From: Levilactobacillus andaensis | GTDB taxonomy: Bacteria; Bacillota; Bacilli; Lactobacillales; Lactobacillaceae | Assembly: GCF_016861695.1 (NCBI RefSeq) | Contig: NZ_BOLP01000005.1 | Location: 62,001-126,000, forward strand | Reading direction: 5' to 3' | DNA: 64,000 nt | Part shown: positions 43,913 to 52,725 of the stretch, in pieces | Numbering within the stretch: position 1 is the stretch's first letter | Layout: every line of letters starts with the position of its first letter | Program-made: the position numbers and the translations under genes | Notes under the pieces: generated by a model | Told to the model about the DNA's origin: nothing | Seen by the model: only the letters and a program-made list of their open reading frames with translations | The model's database searches: none

Positions 43913-44368
43913 TTATAAGCCCAATTGGCTCATTAACCCTTTGACATACTTACGACTCACCGCCGTCTTGAGGTTTGTCGTTAAGACGGCGGTCATGTTC
44001 CCAGAAAAACTGTCTTCCAGCGACTGCAGGTGGTCCAAATTCAACACACCATGCTTGGAGACCTGAATGAAATTGGGGTCGCCCAACCGTTGGACGAGAT
44101 GTCGCAACGTTTCGTGGGTGGTGATTGTTCCCGTCGTGGTATACAGCAGGAGGGTCTCGTGTTGGACATCGGCAAGAATAATCGTGGCTGTCTTCACCAT
44201 CACCAGCCGTTCCGGCGTTTTGACGGGAATAATACCGGTACGACTAGTTTGATAGCTGTCCAGATAAGCCGAAATCGCCGTTGTTTCCGGACTCTCCGCA
44301 GCCGCCTGGACGACCACCAATGGATCAGCCGGATCAATATCCGGATTCTGCTCAAATTTATGCCGCAC
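43913..44368 (-). CDS. LytTR-domain transcription factor
   Basis: This encodes 151 residues starting at GTG 44368. The LytTR domain fills the C-terminal 100 residues: TATIILADVQHETLLLYTT, RHLVQRLGDPNFIQVSKHGV, LNLDHLQSLEDSF and VSRKYVKGL. The upstream region has a run of nine G on this strand that overlaps the ribosome site; changes in its length could alter translation. It forms an operon with the ABC transporter genes upstream and the DUF3021 gene downstream. Confidence 0.87.
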   Translation of the reverse strand: MRHKFEQNPDIDPADPLVVVQAAAESPETTAISAYLDSYQTSRTGIIPVKTPERLVMVKTATIILADVQHETLLLYTTTGTITTHETLRHLVQRLGDPNFIQVSKHGVLNLDHLQSLEDSFSGNMTAVLTTNLKTAVSRKYVKGLMSQLGL

Positions 44369-44390
44369 GCCAATCCCCCCCCCATTTTGC

Positions 44391-45269
44391 TTACTGCTCG
44401 CGGACTACCCGGCGCCGACGTTGGAGTCGTAGCCACTCTACGCCAAATACCAGGATAACGGCGCCGCTAAAGATTAATCCCATTATGAGGTAAGTTTCCT
44501 GTTGGGTCAACAAGGTCGACCAGTTTAACCGGACACCCATCAATCGATCAAAGGTGTTTCTAGCCGCTAAATTTCCAGAAAAGGCTGTCTTCAATTTGTC
44601 ATCCATCAAGAATTGCCGATAGAGCGCGGCCACGTAGCTTCCGGGGATGAATTTAACCATACCCTGCGCGAAACTAGGCAAGGTCCCAATGGGGATGTAC
44701 GTCCCCACTAGGAAGCCCGCCGCGGTCCCTACAATGGTCCCCAGTTTGCCTAAACTATCTACCGTGTGGATGCCTTGGACGATTGCCGCATTCACCACGA
44801 CTGCTAGAAGCGAACTGGTGACCATGAGTCCCAGCGTGTTCAGGACTGCTGTGGTGGACAGCGTCAGGCCATCCGTCAGGTAAAAACCACCCCACATGAT
44901 GACGAACATCGCCAACTGCGTCAGTGCACCGATCACCGCGGCGCTGAGCAAGTAGCTGGTAAATAGGCGCATTGGGCCGGCATCGGTTAACTCCAGGTCG
45001 GCCACAATGTGCTTTTCCTTATCTGTAACCATCAACGCCAGACTACTGAGAGTCGTGGTGATGCTGGTAATGGCCAGTGTGCCCCCAATCAGCCAGGTGT
45101 CGAGTAACGGCTTTGCGTCGGGCATCTGGTGCCAACTCGTTAACATGTTTTTCTTCAAGAAGACCAGGTACAGGACAAACGAGATGAGCGCGCCTAGGAG
45201 CGAAAAGAAGACGCCGCTGTGATCCCGAAAGTACAGCAATAAGTTACGTTTGATCATGGCTAGCATCAT
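44391..45269 (-). CDS. ABC-2 type transporter permease
   Basis: This encodes 292 residues with six membrane helices, the first at about residues 20-40, and a large loop before the last helix. It overlaps the ATPase stop by one base (TAATG). Together they form an exporter of the LytTR-regulated type, with unknown substrate. The C-terminus RLQRRRRVVREQ is cytoplasmic. Confidence 0.88.
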   Translation of the reverse strand: MMLAMIKRNLLLYFRDHSGVFFSLLGALISFVLYLVFLKKNMLTSWHQMPDAKPLLDTWLIGGTLAITSITTTLSSLALMVTDKEKHIVADLELTDAGPMRLFTSYLLSAAVIGALTQLAMFVIMWGGFYLTDGLTLSTTAVLNTLGLMVTSSLLAVVVNAAIVQGIHTVDSLGKLGTIVGTAAGFLVGTYIPIGTLPSFAQGMVKFIPGSYVAALYRQFLMDDKLKTAFSGNLAARNTFDRLMGVRLNWSTLLTQQETYLIMGLIFSGAVILVFGVEWLRLQRRRRVVREQ

Positions 45270-46129
45270 TACCGCATCTCCTTTCCCGTTAAAGCCAAGA
45301 AGGCATCATCCATGGTGCCCGGCCGAAATTCAAAGTTACTGATCAGTGATCGGTTTGCTGTCAAAATGTCGAGCGCGGCCTGCATCGTTGGCAAGCTAAA
45401 GACAAGCTGGTCGGTCGTCCGCCGCAGCGGTTTCTGCGTCACCTGCGCTGCTAATTGCGCGACATCCGGTGAAATCAGTGTCAACTGATCCGCCGCATAG
45501 CGTTTTTTAATTTCGGTCGCCGTTCCCCGAGCTAAGACCCGGCCATGGTCGATGATGATGACGTTGTCCGCCGCATCGGCCTCATCCAAGTAGTGTGTGG
45601 TGAGAATGACGGTCAGCTGATGGTCACGCTGCAGGCGTTGAATCAGCGTCCAGATGGCTAATCGCGTCTGAATATCCAGGCCGGTCGTGGGTTCATCCAA
45701 GAATAAAATATCTGGCTCATTGATCAGGGCCCGGGCGATGTCGACTCGCCGTCGTTGCCCACCAGATAAGGTACCGTAGCGTTGCGACATAAACGTGGTG
45801 AGTCCCAGCTGCTGACTCAAAACGGCTACGCGGTCAGTGGGGACGTGGCGGTACTGTCCCGCGCGAATCTGTAAATTTTCCCGGACCGTTAAGATATCGT
45901 CCAGCACGCTGCCCTGAAAGACAACGCCCAGCTTGGGGTCATGGTCATAGGTCACCTGACCGGCCGTCGGTTGCAGCAGGCCAATCAGCATGTTCATGGT
46001 CGTCGACTTGCCCGCCCCATTTGGTCCCAGTAGTGCGGTAAAACTCCCCTTTTCAATCTGCAGGTCCACCGCGTTGACGGCGACGTGGTCCCCAAAGGTC
46101 TTGGTTAAGTGTTGCGCTTCTAATAACAT
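45269..46129 (-). CDS. ABC transporter ATP-binding protein
   Basis: This encodes 286 residues from ATG 46129, 9 bases after AGGAG. Walker A is LLGPNGAGKSTTMNMLI, the signature is LSGGQRRRVDIARAL and Walker B is DILFLDEPTTGLD. A C-terminal 70-residue extension is typical of drug/export ATPases. First gene of the ATPase-permease-LytTR-DUF3021 operon. Confidence 0.93.
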   Translation of the reverse strand: MLLEAQHLTKTFGDHVAVNAVDLQIEKGSFTALLGPNGAGKSTTMNMLIGLLQPTAGQVTYDHDPKLGVVFQGSVLDDILTVRENLQIRAGQYRHVPTDRVAVLSQQLGLTTFMSQRYGTLSGGQRRRVDIARALINEPDILFLDEPTTGLDIQTRLAIWTLIQRLQRDHQLTVILTTHYLDEADAADNVIIIDHGRVLARGTATEIKKRYAADQLTLISPDVAQLAAQVTQKPLRRTTDQLVFSLPTMQAALDILTANRSLISNFEFRPGTMDDAFLALTGKEMR

Positions 46130-46309
46130 CTGCCTCATCTCCTATGTCAGGAGAATACACCCCGAGTGCCCATGCCGTCTCGGTGATTGGATTAAGTGGC
46201 GATTTTTGCTAGGTAAGTGGTAAGCTGGGGCGGGTGAAAGAGTGGGGTTAGAAGAAGCTATAGTCAACCTATTTATTAACTAAGCAAAAAGCCTGCGATT
46301 TTAATCGCG

Positions 46310-46563
46310 GGTTGAAAAATTTTCGCAAATTGCAAAAGAACTGACCAAACCAGTCCCAGCAGTGATAGTACAGCGCGCCCCGCCCAGCAAGCGAAAAACA
46401 TTATCGATGTCGGATTCTTACCGATCATTACCCACGGAACCGCGCCGAACACCGCCTTCTGTAGAGCTGGTCCAGCCATTGGTAATCCAATACCAGCCAG
46501 CATTAGCGGTAAAAGCAACCACACATAATTCTGGTGAATGAACCACACCATCAATAAGTAACC
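46310..46563 (-). pseudogene. Decayed copy of an MFS efflux gene
   Basis: The minus strand encodes FIHQNYVWLLLPLMLAGIG and MAGPALQKAVFGAVPWVMIG, closely matching the C-terminal part of the transporter at 41688. A frameshift after the IGK, then a deletion of about 30 codons, joins to AVLSLLGLVWS, near the transporter's end. There is no start codon or upstream half. Probably the remnant of a duplicated or recombined pump gene. Confidence 0.75.
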
Positions 46564-46653
46564 TATTTTGAAAGATTTACATGCCCTTTCCTTGTCTCTG
46601 ATGTTAAATCAAGTTATACTGGTTACAACTTAATATATTAAGGAGTGATGACC

Positions 46654-46872
46654 ATGGAAACAACGATTCGTAAAATTGGCAACTCAGTAGGCGCAATTAT
46701 TCCTAGTGAACTTAATGCCGAAGCCGGCGATAAGTACAAAATTATTAGAATTGGTGACACATTCGTCATGACCCCTTTACGTGATAATCTCTTTAGCAAT
46801 GAAAATGACTGGGTTGGTTTTCGCGATAGCATCTCTAAGGAAGACCGGGAATGGGACGAGGCAGATGACTAA
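46654..46872 (+). CDS. mazE: MazE-type antitoxin
   Basis: This encodes 72 residues from ATG 46654, 8 bases after AAGGAG. The AbrB-like fold has TTIRKIGNSVGAIIPSEL at residues 3-20, then GDKYKIIRIGDTFVMTPL. The acidic C-terminal tail (EDREWDEADD) would wrap the toxin. It overlaps the toxin gene by one base. MazE usually represses its own operon; TATATTA precedes it. Confidence 0.88.
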   Translation: METTIRKIGNSVGAIIPSELNAEAGDKYKIIRIGDTFVMTPLRDNLFSNENDWVGFRDSISKEDREWDEADD

Positions 46873-47198
46873 TGTACATTCCCGAACAAGGAAATCTAGT
46901 TTACATCAATTTTGATCCGTCAATTGGTCATGAAATTAAAAAGAGACGTCCTGGACTAATTGTCAGCAAGACGATATTCAATAAACTCACTGGTTTTTGC
47001 CTAATCTGTCCGATTACTAGTACCAAACGTGCTTTTGGAACTTATATTACAATCGAACAACCCCATAGAATTAAGGGCGAAGTTGTTACGCATCAACTGA
47101 GATCAATGGATTTTGAAAAAAGACAGCTAGAGTTTATCGAAACATGTGATCCTGTAACCTGGGCGCATGTCATTTCGACGATTGATCAATTCATTTAA
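46872..47198 (+). CDS. mazF: MazF/PemK-type mRNA-cleaving toxin
   Basis: This encodes 108 residues. Family features are YIPEQGNLVYINFDPSIGHE, KKRRPGLIVSK, ICPITSTK and the HQLRSMDF block with the typical Arg-Ser-hydrophobic-Asp. It is coupled to mazE through TAATG. The pair lies between a pump remnant and a secreted protein gene, as mobile toxin-antitoxin units often do. It looks intact. Confidence 0.92.
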   Translation: MYIPEQGNLVYINFDPSIGHEIKKRRPGLIVSKTIFNKLTGFCLICPITSTKRAFGTYITIEQPHRIKGEVVTHQLRSMDFEKRQLEFIETCDPVTWAHVISTIDQFI

Positions 47199-47209
47199 GC
47201 TCAATACAC

Positions 47210-47257
47210 AAGCGGCAGAAAATCTGAGTTAAACTTCGGATCTTCTGCCGCTTTGTT
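47210..47257 (+). terminator. Terminator of mazEF
   Basis: Stem AAGCGGCAGAA/TTCTGCCGCTT with inner ATC/GAT pairing, then TTGTTTT. Confidence 0.85.
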
Positions 47258-47266
47258 TTCAAAAAT

Positions 47267-47303
47267 AAAAAAGCACCGCCACCTCTCGGATGACCGATGC
47301 TTT
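47267..47303 (-). terminator. Terminator of the repeat-protein gene
   Basis: Minus strand: AAAGCATCGG ... CGGTGCTTTTTT, stem of about 8 bp with a T-run. Confidence 0.7.
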
Positions 47304-47353
47304 ACTTCCCTTACTTCAGTGACCATTCTTAACGCGTAAAACTAATTCCCCAA

Positions 47354-48052
47354 TTAGTCAGCGTTCTTGAATTGACCACTAGTTAAGGCGCTCTTCAATA
47401 CCCAGCCTTGACCCTTAACGTAACTAAACGTTTGCGTCTTCTTGGCTGAATTCTTTAATTTCAATTGCTTGGTTACTTTGTAAGTGGTGCTGGACTTTAA
47501 CTGGCCCTTAGCCGTCAAGGTAGCAGTTGGCCGGTCAGCAGCGATGAATGCCTTGTAAACGACTGGCTTAGCGTCCTTGGTGTGGAACGTCTTAGCTGTC
47601 TTGAAGAAGCTAGATGAAACGATCGTGTAGTTCACGGCCTTGGCCTTGATACCGTCAGCGGCCTTAAACTTACCGGCCGTTAACTGGCTGGCAACGACCC
47701 AGCCTTGCCCCTTAACGTAACTGTACTTTTGATTCTTCTTCGCGTTAAGCTTCAAGGTAGCTTGCTTGGTGACCTTGTAAGTCGTACCAGACTTTAGTTT
47801 TCCCTTAGCTGTCAACGTCATGGTTGGCCGGTCAGCAGCGATGCTTGCCTTGTAAACAACTGGCTTAGCATCCTTGGTGTGGAACGTCTTGGCTTGCTTG
47901 AAAAAGCTGGACCCAACGATTGTGTAAGTCTTACTCTGCTTAGCCTTCGCCGTTGTTGCGACAGCCGTCGTAGTCTTAGCAGAAGCCGGTACGGCCAATG
48001 CCATTGGTGCGACTAACCCCAAAACAGTCATTAATACTAAAGATTTTTTCAT
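47354..48052 (-). CDS. Secreted two-repeat surface protein
   Basis: This encodes 232 residues from ATG 48052, after AGAGGGAG. The signal peptide (MKKSLVLMTVLGLVAPMALA) ends at the Ala-Ser-Ala near residue 26. Two tandem repeats of about 88 residues follow, each with YTIV-SSFFK, AKTFHTKDAKPVVYKA, ADRPT-TLTAKG and YVKGQGWV. The repeats are about 75 percent alike by eye. They look like SH3-like cell-wall binding units. Very basic (Lys-rich). Probably wall-bound. Confidence 0.85.
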   Translation of the reverse strand: MKKSLVLMTVLGLVAPMALAVPASAKTTTAVATTAKAKQSKTYTIVGSSFFKQAKTFHTKDAKPVVYKASIAADRPTMTLTAKGKLKSGTTYKVTKQATLKLNAKKNQKYSYVKGQGWVVASQLTAGKFKAADGIKAKAVNYTIVSSSFFKTAKTFHTKDAKPVVYKAFIAADRPTATLTAKGQLKSSTTYKVTKQLKLKNSAKKTQTFSYVKGQGWVLKSALTSGQFKNAD

Positions 48053-48428
48053 AATAATCCCACTCCCTCTTCCAAAGATTACAGTTATTATAGGCAGGTT
48101 ACAGAAATGTGTCAATGGAATTTCGACTGTAATATATTAAGATGTTCTAAAGGCACAATCTTTTAGGGGAGCGACTACTTGCTCACTAAGGCATTGGCCC
48201 ATCAAACGTTACGGAACCGTTAAGTTTAGGGCATTATGAGCGCAAATTCTAGACAAGTTGGTTTGCTTGGATTACCCACCCCATTGTAATTGGATAAATT
48301 TTAGAAAGCATATCTTATGTAGACGGATCAAGCGACATATCTGCTCATTATTTTCAATTCTTCTCACTAGCATTCTCCTCCAAAACCAGGTAGATTAGAC
48401 CTAATCACTCATCAAAGGAGGAACCGCC
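48053..48428. other. Non-coding divergent region
   Basis: No gene is seen. It should contain the promoters of the minus-strand surface-protein gene and of the plus-strand Rgg-type regulator. No repeat element is evident. Confidence 0.5.
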
Positions 48429-49247
48429 ATGTCACTCGGCACAACGCTTAAACAGGTTCGTCGGCAGCAGCACCGATCGCAAAAAGATGTCGCGGCCGGT
48501 ATCTGCGCACAATCCATGCTATCCGCCCTTGAAAATGACCGGTACACGCCGAACGCCAAGCTCTTACTGGCACTCTGTCATCGCTTGAACATTTCACTCG
48601 ACGAGATCAGTTTAGCGACCGACTTTGCCATTAGCGGGGATGATAGCCTGAACGCGCACATGCAACGGCTCTGTAATCAGCATTGTTATCAGGAGTTGGC
48701 CGATTTTTTAGCGGCCCCGAACACCCAGGATGCCGTAAGCACCGCGCAGCAAACACAGGCGTATTACTACTATCTGGGTGTGGCGCAACTTCATGTCGAC
48801 CCGACGCTTACCGCCGCCGAACAAAACCTCAAGTTCGCCACGACCATGGCTGAAGAACGAACGCCAACGACATTGACCCGGCTGGCCATGGCCTCGCTCG
48901 CCACCGTCCGGGCCAAACAGCAGCGACCGGCCAGTGCGACTCAATTGGTCAACCAGGCACTCGACAATATCGACCAAAGTCCCTATGAGGAAAATTGCAA
49001 TATCATCTTCTACCTCGCCGCCCTGACCGCCTATTTTCTACAAGATTCCACATTAGCCACTCAACGGCTCATGACCGGCATCACCTATATCACCGACCAC
49101 GACTCCCACTATATGTTGGCCAACAGCTACCGGTTACTGGCAGAGATTGCCGCGCAGGCTGGCCGTGAAAATGACGCTTCGACTGCCCGACGGAAACAAC
49201 ATTTTCTATCGGACCTCTTTCACGAAAAGGTTCCCGAAAGATTTTGA
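48429..49247 (+). CDS. Rgg/XRE-type regulator with helical repeat domain
   Basis: This encodes 272 residues. An N-terminal HTH (about residues 6-60) reads TTLKQVRRQQHRSQKDVAAG, SMLSALENDRYTPN and LLLALCHRLNISLDEI. The rest is helical, like the TPR-type peptide-sensing domain of Rgg/PlcR proteins. AAAGGAGGAACC precedes the ATG. No small peptide gene of the SHP type was recognised next to it. It may control the following three genes. Confidence 0.82.
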   Translation: MSLGTTLKQVRRQQHRSQKDVAAGICAQSMLSALENDRYTPNAKLLLALCHRLNISLDEISLATDFAISGDDSLNAHMQRLCNQHCYQELADFLAAPNTQDAVSTAQQTQAYYYYLGVAQLHVDPTLTAAEQNLKFATTMAEERTPTTLTRLAMASLATVRAKQQRPASATQLVNQALDNIDQSPYEENCNIIFYLAALTAYFLQDSTLATQRLMTGITYITDHDSHYMLANSYRLLAEIAAQAGRENDASTARRKQHFLSDLFHEKVPERF

Positions 49248-49295
49248 GCTATCAGTATTCTGATTTTTAAAACATATGTGAATCGATTAAAGTAA

Positions 49296-49322
49296 GGCCA
49301 TCCAATTAAGGGAGGCCTTTTT
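49296..49322 (+). terminator. Hairpin overlapping a ribosome site
   Basis: Stem AAGGCC/GGCCTT followed by T's forms between the regulator and the next gene. The GGGAGG ribosome site of the next gene is in the loop and 3' arm, so the hairpin could both end transcription and hide that site. Confidence 0.55.
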
Positions 49323-49324
49323 AA

Positions 49325-49744
49325 ATGTCAGAAAGTTTATTTCAAAACGTTATCGTCACTCGTGCTCAGCAGGACCGGTTACGCGTAATTCTAGCTCACC
49401 CGGAGAACCTACCATTGTGGGACGACGAAATTATTCAAGTTATCCCGACCACGAATGGTGAGGTCCAACTCACCCGGCGGCCACCGGCACTTAATGAACA
49501 CGAATGGGTAACCGTCACTACGACAACCGACCAGATCAGTTATCGCAGTCATGGCGGCCGTTTAGCCTATGAGTTAGTCTTCACCTTGACCGGAGCCACA
49601 CTTACCGAAGACCTCCGGATAACGCGCACCTCCGCGATTCCCATTCCACTACGGTTATTAGCCCCCATCGCTAAGCAGGCCTTCGCTCAGAAACTCCAAG
49701 CCTTGATTGCCCTCGCAGAGTCTATCAGGGAGGTGATTGCCTAA
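49325..49744 (+). CDS. SRPBCC-like small protein
   Basis: This encodes 139 residues with the alternating strands and long C-terminal helix of START/SRPBCC ligand-binding proteins: LRVILAHPENLPLWDDEI at the start, RSHGGRLAYELVFTL in the middle, and KQAFAQKLQALIALAESI as final helix. It overlaps the dehydrogenase gene by one base (TAATG). The ligand is unknown. Confidence 0.7.
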   Translation: MSESLFQNVIVTRAQQDRLRVILAHPENLPLWDDEIIQVIPTTNGEVQLTRRPPALNEHEWVTVTTTTDQISYRSHGGRLAYELVFTLTGATLTEDLRITRTSAIPIPLRLLAPIAKQAFAQKLQALIALAESIREVIA

Positions 49745-50679
49745 TGCAAGCCATCGTGCAGACGTCCTATCACGGCATTGACGCCTTAGAAGTCGATTCC
49801 CGACCGTTACCCAAATTGCACAATCCGCTCGCAGTCAGAGTTGAGACCCGCTACACCCCGGTCATGCCTTACGATGTGCTTACAGAGACTGGTCAGCTCA
49901 AACAGCTACGCCCGGTCAAATTCCCCATCGTTGTCGGCTATGGCTTCGGCGGCATTGTTCGTGAGGTTGGTCGCTTGCGTAGCCGTCAGCTCCTCAATCA
50001 ACCCGTAATCGGCGTTCAGTTAGCCGGTAGCCATCAAGAACAGATACTCTCAACGTTGCCACCACTTCTATTTCCCGTACCACAAGGCGTTTCCCTAGCG
50101 GCGGCCACGACCATCATCGGTGGCGCAGATGCCGCTTACTTGGCCTTAAAGAAAAGTCATCTTAAAGCGGGTAAAACCGTGCTGATCACTGGGGCAACTG
50201 GAAGTGTCGGCACCTATTTGGTTCAGTTGGCACGGCTAGCCGGTTGCCACGTCATTGCAGTCGGGCATTCTAGTCGGCACGCCCTGCTCTCTAGTTTGGG
50301 AGCGAATCAGGTGCTGGACTACGACCGATCACTAGCTGACCAACTGAAATCTGCACCTATTGTCGATCAAATCATTGATTTAGCTGGTCAGGCAGCCTTA
50401 CTGGACCAGCTAACAATGCTACTAGGACCGGTCAACATTCTTTCGTTAGCGCTCCCTCATTATCGGCCCCAACACCCGCAGCAGGCTTTCACCTTTGTTA
50501 GCGGGGCCATTACCCCGGACGACTACCGGTATCTGTTGAAACAGCTCGCCAAAAGAAAATTGACAGCCGTCATTCAAGAAGAATTGCCCTTTACTGCCGT
50601 TCGAACCGCCCATCACCATTTGGTAGACGGACACGCTGCCGGTCGAATTCTTTTAACCTATAATCAGGAGGATGCCTAA
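49744..50679 (+). CDS. Zinc-free medium-chain dehydrogenase/quinone oxidoreductase
   Basis: This encodes 311 residues. The GroES-like domain (about 1-120) lacks the zinc Cys residues, and the NAD(P)-binding motif is TVLITGATGSVGTYLVQLAR at about residues 144-163. It resembles quinone reductases of the QOR type. It forms an operon with the SRPBCC-like protein and the small membrane peptide that follows. Confidence 0.87.
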   Translation: MQAIVQTSYHGIDALEVDSRPLPKLHNPLAVRVETRYTPVMPYDVLTETGQLKQLRPVKFPIVVGYGFGGIVREVGRLRSRQLLNQPVIGVQLAGSHQEQILSTLPPLLFPVPQGVSLAAATTIIGGADAAYLALKKSHLKAGKTVLITGATGSVGTYLVQLARLAGCHVIAVGHSSRHALLSSLGANQVLDYDRSLADQLKSAPIVDQIIDLAGQAALLDQLTMLLGPVNILSLALPHYRPQHPQQAFTFVSGAITPDDYRYLLKQLAKRKLTAVIQEELPFTAVRTAHHHLVDGHAAGRILLTYNQEDA

Positions 50680-50681
50680 AT

Positions 50682-50822
50682 ATGCTGACTAGCTTAACGA
50701 TTGATTGGTCTCAATTATTGCCACAACTACTTACCCTGTGGCTGATTGGTTGGGGGCTACGCGCCTTATTAGTTAGTTTCATTGTCGCTGGATTATTCTG
50801 GCTATTCAGACGAACACGGTAA
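50682..50822 (+). CDS. Small single-helix membrane peptide (46 aa)
   Basis: ATG 50682 lies 10 bases after AGGAGG and 2 bases after the preceding stop. The 46-residue product has one long hydrophobic span (LLTLWLIGWGLRALLVSFIV, then AGLFWLF) and a basic end RRTR. A terminator follows. It is very likely translated as the last gene of this operon. Function unknown. Confidence 0.6.
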   Translation: MLTSLTIDWSQLLPQLLTLWLIGWGLRALLVSFIVAGLFWLFRRTR

Positions 50823-50823
50823 C

Positions 50824-50866
50824 AAAAAAGACGTTCTGGCTGACATTTCAGCTCAGAGCGTCTTTA
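50824..50866. terminator. Bidirectional terminator
   Basis: Stem AAAGACGTTCTG with inner TGA/TCA and CAGAGCGTCTTT. It serves both the plus-strand operon and the minus-strand isochorismatase gene. Confidence 0.8.
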
Positions 50867-50876
50867 CAGTTGCCGA

Positions 50877-51374
50877 CTAAGGTTCTAGCATCGTCACAAA
50901 GCGATGATCCCAGATGCCCTCGAAAAAGGCAATCGTCTGTTCAGCGGTCATAAATTTGTTGTCTACCGTGGTCGCTAACCCGCGGGTCATCTGTAAATCG
51001 TAGCCGATACCGTGGGCCACTTTGACGGTCGTGTCGACACAGTATTCGACCTGCGCGCCACAGATTTCTAGTGACTCGGTGGCAAAACCGGTCAACACCC
51101 GCCGTAAATTGGTGTGATAAAAAGCGTTCGCATGGGTCTTGGACACAATGGGGTCTGTGTCTCGGTAGTCCAATTCGGGAATCAATTCCCAATCGTGAGT
51201 TCCTTTGACCAAGTTCTCATCCGTATGTTGGACGAAAACGATTGGTTTCTTTGCTTTGCGGTACGCTGCAATGCGCGCGTTAACACCCGCAATGACTTGT
51301 GGCATGTTCGCCGCGGTCTGTTCACCGTAACAAACGCCATTTTGAAGATCAATGACTAGTAAGACATCTGCCAT
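50877..51374 (-). CDS. Isochorismatase-family hydrolase (nicotinamidase-like)
   Basis: This encodes 165 residues from ATG 51374 after GGAGG. The catalytic Asp lies in LLVIDLQNGVC, the Lys in PIVSKTHANAFY and the Cys in ICGAQVEYCVDTTV. This Asp-Lys-Cys triad is typical of the cysteine hydrolase branch. The substrate may be nicotinamide or another amide. Confidence 0.9.
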   Translation of the reverse strand: MADVLLVIDLQNGVCYGEQTAANMPQVIAGVNARIAAYRKAKKPIVFVQHTDENLVKGTHDWELIPELDYRDTDPIVSKTHANAFYHTNLRRVLTGFATESLEICGAQVEYCVDTTVKVAHGIGYDLQMTRGLATTVDNKFMTAEQTIAFFEGIWDHRFVTMLEP

Positions 51375-51456
51375 GTCGATGGCCTCCTTCAGGGATCTTT
51401 TGCTCACCCTCTATCATAGCGTATTGGGGGCCGCAAGTCTCTAAAAACTTATGAAA

Positions 51457-52107
51457 TTATACTTCAGCCTCGTTCTCCTCATTCAGCTTGTCGCAGTCAA
51501 TAATCAACTGGCAGACCTCTTTTTCAGGCGTCAGCTTCATCGAATATTTCCGGCCGTATTCAATCATGGTGTGGTGAGCCTGATGGAGCTCTTCCGGTTG
51601 GAGAACACTGACGATTTTATTTTCGACCTGCAAGGGGGATGCCGACTGGCCGACAAAATGCAGCCGCTTGGAGATTGCCGAAACGTGGGTGTCCACCGCA
51701 AAAGTCGGCTGGCCAAAGACATCGCTCAGGACCACGTTAGCCGTTTTCCGCCCCGCGCCTGGTAGTGCCATAATGCCCTTTCGGTCGGTCGGAACCACAT
51801 CGTTGAGCTCTTCATGGACAATTCTAGCCGTCTTGATGATATTACGTGCCTTGTTGTGAAATAGGCCAACACTCTTGATGATCAGTTCAACGTCGGTCAC
51901 ATTGGCAGCCATCAGGTCTTTTGGTTCGGGATATTTGTCAAATAGAATCGGCGTGACTTTATTCACCGACACATCCGTTGCCTGCGCACTGAGAATCACC
52001 GAAACTAGAAATTGGAAGGGTATTCTGGCGTCCAGCGATGGCCCCACCGGACCAATGTCTTCTTCCATTTGGTGAATGGCCCACACAATCTGCTCGTCTT
52101 TTAACAT
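51457..52107 (-). CDS. nth: Endonuclease III-like glycosylase without iron-sulfur cluster
   Basis: This encodes 216 residues, a base-excision repair enzyme for oxidised pyrimidines. Helix-hairpin-helix is IMALPGAGRKTANVVLSDV with the catalytic Lys, and the Asp is in FAVDTHVSAIS. The usual C-terminal C-x6-C-x2-C-x5-C is reduced to its last two Cys: YSMKLTPEKEVCQLIIDC. A 4Fe-4S cluster is therefore unlikely. The gene lies upstream of the isochorismatase on the same strand. Confidence 0.9.
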   Translation of the reverse strand: MLKDEQIVWAIHQMEEDIGPVGPSLDARIPFQFLVSVILSAQATDVSVNKVTPILFDKYPEPKDLMAANVTDVELIIKSVGLFHNKARNIIKTARIVHEELNDVVPTDRKGIMALPGAGRKTANVVLSDVFGQPTFAVDTHVSAISKRLHFVGQSASPLQVENKIVSVLQPEELHQAHHTMIEYGRKYSMKLTPEKEVCQLIIDCDKLNEENEAEV

Positions 52108-52275
52108 ACGGCTCCCTCGTTTTCTTTAACGTATTTTTCTTACTCCCTTAAGTTTACCGCAAAAGGCTAGGAATTAGACTAAATTAGGTCAAGACGTCCG
52201 GAACAACTATATTTTTACTGACAACCTGATCGCAAATTTTTTTCACCCTTGTATTTTTGATAAACATTTTCCATT

Positions 52276-52629
52276 TTATAAACTACTGCCATATATTCCA
52301 TCTCCAATGTGTGCCATTATTGCATTCAGAGCAACTATAACTCCATATACAGTCCCTACACGAAGTGATATTTTAGTTATTATCATATAACTACAGAGGC
52401 CAAAAATGATAATCTCAATCGTTACTCTCAAAAGTAGGCCCACTCTGTTTGGTGATAAAGGAGCCATACAAATAGACCAAATCACATAAATTACAATTGG
52501 TACTAAAATCCCCATCAGTAAATTAAGTGGTAACTTATATTTTGTAAAACCTACAAAAGCTAATGCTATTAGAGTTATCATTTCTATTAAAAATCTTAAC
52601 AGCGCATTAATTTGAAAAAGAATATGCAT
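52276..52629 (-). CDS. YrdB-like (DUF2568) membrane protein
   Basis: This encodes 117 residues with four membrane helices (about 12-28, 34-56, 65-86, 92-108). The order and IEMITLIALAFVGF followed by KLPLNLLMGILVPIVIYVIW fit the DUF2568/YrdB family. The gene is AT-rich compared with its neighbours, a sign of transfer. Function unknown. Confidence 0.75.
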   Translation of the reverse strand: MHILFQINALLRFLIEMITLIALAFVGFTKYKLPLNLLMGILVPIVIYVIWSICMAPLSPNRVGLLLRVTIEIIIFGLCSYMIITKISLRVGTVYGVIVALNAIMAHIGDGIYGSSL

Positions 52630-52725
52630 TTAGCTCAACTCCTTTAAAAAATTCAAGATTTGTTTTCTACGATTCTCGAATCCGTTTGATTCATGCATTT
52701 TTTTAGACGCAACCTGATTCAATTC

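Noticed and set aside
48053-48428. Small quorum-sensing peptide gene next to the Rgg-type regulator
   Set aside because: No short frame with a ribosome site and a hydrophobic peptide of SHP type could be read in this interval.
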